Positions 61,663 to 64,000 of a stretch of 64,000 bases of DNA are shown here, piece after piece. The position numbers and the translations under genes are program-made. Source of the stretch: Acidobacteriota bacterium (GTDB taxonomy: Bacteria > Acidobacteriota > Thermoanaerobaculia > Multivoradales > J023); assembly GCA_029263315.1 (NCBI GenBank), contig JAJCXR010000041.1, positions 1 to 64,000 of the forward strand. Direction: 5' to 3'. How positions within the stretch are numbered: the stretch's first letter is position 1; every line of letters starts with the position of its first letter. The notes beneath the pieces are model-generated. The model saw nothing but the letters and a program-made list of their open reading frames with translations, was not told the origin of the DNA and did not search any database.

Positions 61663-62412
61663 ATGGCGCGCCCCATCGATTTATCGGTCAACATTGACCA
61701 CGTTGCCACCCTGCGCCAAGCGCGCTTGGCCGCTTACCCCGACCCCCTGAAAGCCGCCGAGATTGCCGAGCAAGCTGGGGCCAGCGGAATCACCGTCCAC
61801 CTGCGCGCCGATCGTCGCCACATCCAAGATGCCGATGTCACGGGTTTGAGGCAACGGGTACGCGGCAAGCTCAACCTCGAGATGTCCACCGATGAGGAGA
61901 TGCTCGCCATCGCCCTGGAGGTGCGGCCGGATCAGGTGACCCTGGTGCCCGAACGACCGGAAGAAGTCACCACCGAAGGCGGGCTCGACCTGATCCGCCA
62001 TCGGCAGACCATCGAATCGGCCGCCGAACGGCTGGTGGACGCCGGCTTGACGGTTTCGCTCTTCATCGATCCGGCGCCGCGGCAGCTGGCAATCCTCTCG
62101 GAGCTCAGCCCCGACCTGGTGGCCGGTTTCGAGATCAACACCGACTCCTACACCCAGGCCAAAGCCGGCGCACGTCGTCTCGAGCTGGACAACATCCGCC
62201 GCATCGCCGAGTTGGGAGCGCAGCACGGTTTCCGCGTTTTTGCAGGCCATGGATTGACCACTGAAAACGTCGTCGAGATCGCCGCCCTGGCGGAGATCGA
62301 AGAGCTCAACATCGGCCATTGGCTGGTCAGTCGGGCGGTGCTTGTCGGCTTCATCGCGGCGGTCGAAGAGATGTTGGCGGCCATGCAGTCCGGCCGCTCA
62401 CGCTTGGGCTGA
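61663..62412 (+). CDS. pdxJ: Pyridoxine 5'-phosphate synthase
   Basis: The protein is 249 aa, the normal PdxJ length, starting 2 nt after glmM. Motifs are LSVNIDHVATLRQAR, AEQAGASGITVHLRADRRHI, LNLEMSTDEEML, VTLVPERPEEVTTEGGLD, VSLFIDPAPRQL, EINTDSYTQA, GHGLTTENV and ELNIGHWLVSRAV. It closes the pyridine ring of vitamin B6 in the DXP-dependent route. Confidence 0.98.
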   Translation: MARPIDLSVNIDHVATLRQARLAAYPDPLKAAEIAEQAGASGITVHLRADRRHIQDADVTGLRQRVRGKLNLEMSTDEEMLAIALEVRPDQVTLVPERPEEVTTEGGLDLIRHRQTIESAAERLVDAGLTVSLFIDPAPRQLAILSELSPDLVAGFEINTDSYTQAKAGARRLELDNIRRIAELGAQHGFRVFAGHGLTTENVVEIAALAEIEELNIGHWLVSRAVLVGFIAAVEEMLAAMQSGRSRLG

Positions 62413-62419
62413 AACGACC

Positions 62420-63082
62420 ATGTTGTCTACCGACCTCCGAGCCTCCTCACCGGCAACGCTGGCTCACCTCGGTAGTCTCCTGCTGTGCCTAGTCTGGCTC
62501 GGCGCCTGCGCCAGCCAACATCTCGAGCGTCCCGCCCCCGGCGCCACCCAACGGGGCGTCGCCTCCTGGTACGGCAAACCCTTCCACGGTCGTGCCACCG
62601 CCAGCGGTGAAATCTACGATATGCACGGGCTGACCGCAGCCCACCGTCAGTTGCCCTTGGGCACCCGGATTGCGGTGCACAACCTCGACAACGGTCGCCA
62701 AGTCGAGCTGCGCATCAACGACCGTGGGCCCTTCATCCGCGGCCGCATCCTGGATTTGTCCTTCGGCGCCGCCAAGGTCCTGGGGGTCGTCGGGCCGGGT
62801 CTAGCCAGGGTGGAAATTCGCATTCTAGAGATCGGCGAGGGGCGGTCCGGGCCAGGGCTCAACAGCCGTTTCACCGTACAGCTCGGCGCCTTCAGCAAGC
62901 GCCAAAACGCCATCGCCCTGATGCGCAAAGCAGCCAAGCACCACGAGGGCGTCGAGGTGGACTCCAAAGGCGACGTCCACCGGGTGCGGCTCGGTCTGTT
63001 CAGCAGCCAGACGGCGGCCGAAGAGCTGCGCCGTCAGCTCATGGCGGAGGGATTTGATGCCTTGGTGATCGTCTTGCCTTGA
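62420..63082 (+). CDS. rlpA: RlpA-like septal lipoprotein with SPOR domain
   Basis: The protein is 220 aa from ATG 62420. A lipoprotein signal (LLLCLVWLGACASQ) is followed by the double-psi beta-barrel of RlpA: GVASWYGKPFHGRATASGEI, MHGLTAAHRQLPLGTRIAVH and INDRGPFIRGRILDLS (catalytic-type Asp). The C-terminal ~70 residues are a SPOR domain (FTVQLGAFSKRQNAIALM, then VRLGLFSSQTAAEELRRQL). RlpA family members bind or cut glycan strands lacking stem peptides at the septum. Seven nt separate it from pdxJ. Confidence 0.92.
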   Translation: MLSTDLRASSPATLAHLGSLLLCLVWLGACASQHLERPAPGATQRGVASWYGKPFHGRATASGEIYDMHGLTAAHRQLPLGTRIAVHNLDNGRQVELRINDRGPFIRGRILDLSFGAAKVLGVVGPGLARVEIRILEIGEGRSGPGLNSRFTVQLGAFSKRQNAIALMRKAAKHHEGVEVDSKGDVHRVRLGLFSSQTAAEELRRQLMAEGFDALVIVLP

Positions 63083-63126
63083 CCGGTCAGCACCTCCGCC
63101 TTTTTGTCACCCAGCATCCGTGCCCC

Positions 63127-64000
63127 TCAACCATTGGCCTTGAGCTCGGCGACGATCATCTGAATTTGCGGATCGTGGTCGGAGGTGAGCTTGATGCTTC
63201 CCGCCCCTTGGTGCCCGCCCCCACCGTAGCGCGCTGCCAGGGCACCGACGTTGGTCTGGCAAGTGCGATTGAGGATGCTGTGGCCGAGGGTCAACATGGC
63301 GAATTCTCGACCGGGTCCCCACTGCACACGGGCCGCCACGTTGATGTGGGGGAAGAGGGCAAAGACCAGGAAACGATTGCCCACAGGGACACGCTCAAGG
63401 GCTCGAAAATCTGTCAGCACGACGTTGTCCTCGACCCGACTGAGGTCCTTGAGGGCAGCGTGCAGCTGGATGTCTTCCTCTTCCAGGCGCCGACAACGCC
63501 GCGCCACCTCCGGGTGGAACATGACCTCATCGAGGGGTGGGTTCTTGCGTAGCAAATGCACCAAGGCGATGAAGTACTCATCAAAATCACCCAGACCGCT
63601 GCGCCCGTCGATGGTGAACCCGAGCTTGATGTAACCCTGGGGATCGAGGATATCGTCGAGGCTGAGGTTGGCCGAGTCGAGGCGATCCGTCTCCGCCACC
63701 AGGGGCTCGAACTGCGGCCATTTGGTGGGCCCATCGTAGTAGTCATATACCAAGCGCGCAGCCGACGGCGCCTGGCCGAAGGAGCCCTTGAAGTCTTCCA
63801 TCGGGGTCGCCGGAGCCGCCGTGTGGAGGTGGTGATCGAACCACATGGCGCAGCCGTCTTGATAGGGCAGATTGGCGATGATATCGCCGCTGTCGATGGG
63901 AACCTTGCCCTCGGTGAGCATCTGGGGATGGGTGAGCAGGATCTTGTCGATCTTCTCGTTCAGGCTGATCAATACGGCACAGGTCAAGCCGTCGAGATCA
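63127..64000 (-). CDS. DHH/DHHA1-family phosphoesterase (5' end cut by window edge)
   Basis: At least 290 residues; the frame is open to the window edge and continues beyond it, so the N-terminus is missing. The visible start DLDGLTCAVLISL is the first DHH-family metal motif (DxDG). It is followed by MWFDHHLHT (DHH motif) and the C-terminal DHHA1 motif GGGGHQGAGSIKL. The middle (DSANLSLDDILDPQGYIKLG) matches exopolyphosphatase-like members. It probably hydrolyses a phosphodiester or oligophosphate; the substrate is not evident. It converges with rlpA. Confidence 0.88.
   Translation of the reverse strand, partial: DLDGLTCAVLISLNEKIDKILLTHPQMLTEGKVPIDSGDIIANLPYQDGCAMWFDHHLHTAAPATPMEDFKGSFGQAPSAARLVYDYYDGPTKWPQFEPLVAETDRLDSANLSLDDILDPQGYIKLGFTIDGRSGLGDFDEYFIALVHLLRKNPPLDEVMFHPEVARRCRRLEEEDIQLHAALKDLSRVEDNVVLTDFRALERVPVGNRFLVFALFPHINVAARVQWGPGREFAMLTLGHSILNRTCQTNVGALAARYGGGGHQGAGSIKLTSDHDPQIQMIVAELKANG

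Overview
The window looks like a high-GC chromosomal segment of a Gram-negative-type bacterium. Large secreted proteins (Asp-box propeller, PKD, VCBS, Ig-like and RHS), one of which ends in a GFESG...W tail, an ECF-like sigma factor, and the gene order tilS-ftsH-folP-cdaA-ybbR-glmM-pdxJ would suit Acidobacteriota, class Thermoanaerobaculia. That placement is an inference from gene content, not a proof.

Region 1 (1-13 kb) is a type III CRISPR-Cas locus. A main array of 24 repeats (27-1755) is followed by a leader-like stretch, a small unknown gene, a RadC-like gene that is cut off by a second, decayed array of seven repeats (3226-3698), and then a tightly overlapping operon (3991-12913). The operon encodes an HD-less Cas10 with an intact GGDD, a large Csx10-type protein with an extra N-terminal RAMP domain, a Cas11-like small subunit, three separate Cas7-like RAMPs, a Csx19-position protein, an unrecognised 110-aa protein and a two-TM protein with a C-terminal CARF domain. 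The set fits a type III-D-like complex that makes cyclic oligoadenylate and signals to a membrane effector. No cas6, cas1 or cas2 is present in the window.

Region 2 (13-21 kb) holds a small minus-strand cluster with a lipoprotein and a 23-aa ORF, a 1305-aa secreted repeat protein, a DUF2238 membrane protein, a TPR/TonB-C protein and a long imperfect palindrome resembling a MITE.

Region 3 (21-35.6 kb) is an RHS polymorphic-toxin locus. A secreted 1634-aa RHS protein ends in a HExxH metallopeptidase-like tip, with its likely immunity lipoprotein overlapping its stop codon. Downstream lies an 8.5-kb graveyard and reservoir of displaced RHS cores, HicA-like tips (four copies, each followed by the same ~118-aa partner family), immunity lipoprotein copies and TPR-like immunity candidates, with no transposase.

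Region 4 (35.7-51.5 kb) carries mostly housekeeping and accessory genes: a P-type cation ATPase, a DUF2059 protein with a pseudopilin-like tail, a YjbR protein, a TPR/SGNH protein, a two-component system, an Ig-like secreted protein, a histone-deacetylase-family hydrolase, a sigma factor and an amidohydrolase.

Region 5 (51.6-64 kb) is core genome: rpmG, tRNA-Asp, tRNA-Val, sod, an ArsR-type regulator, a CAU-anticodon tRNA abutting tilS, then ftsH, folP, cdaA, ybbR, glmM, pdxJ and rlpA, and a DHH-family gene cut by the right edge.
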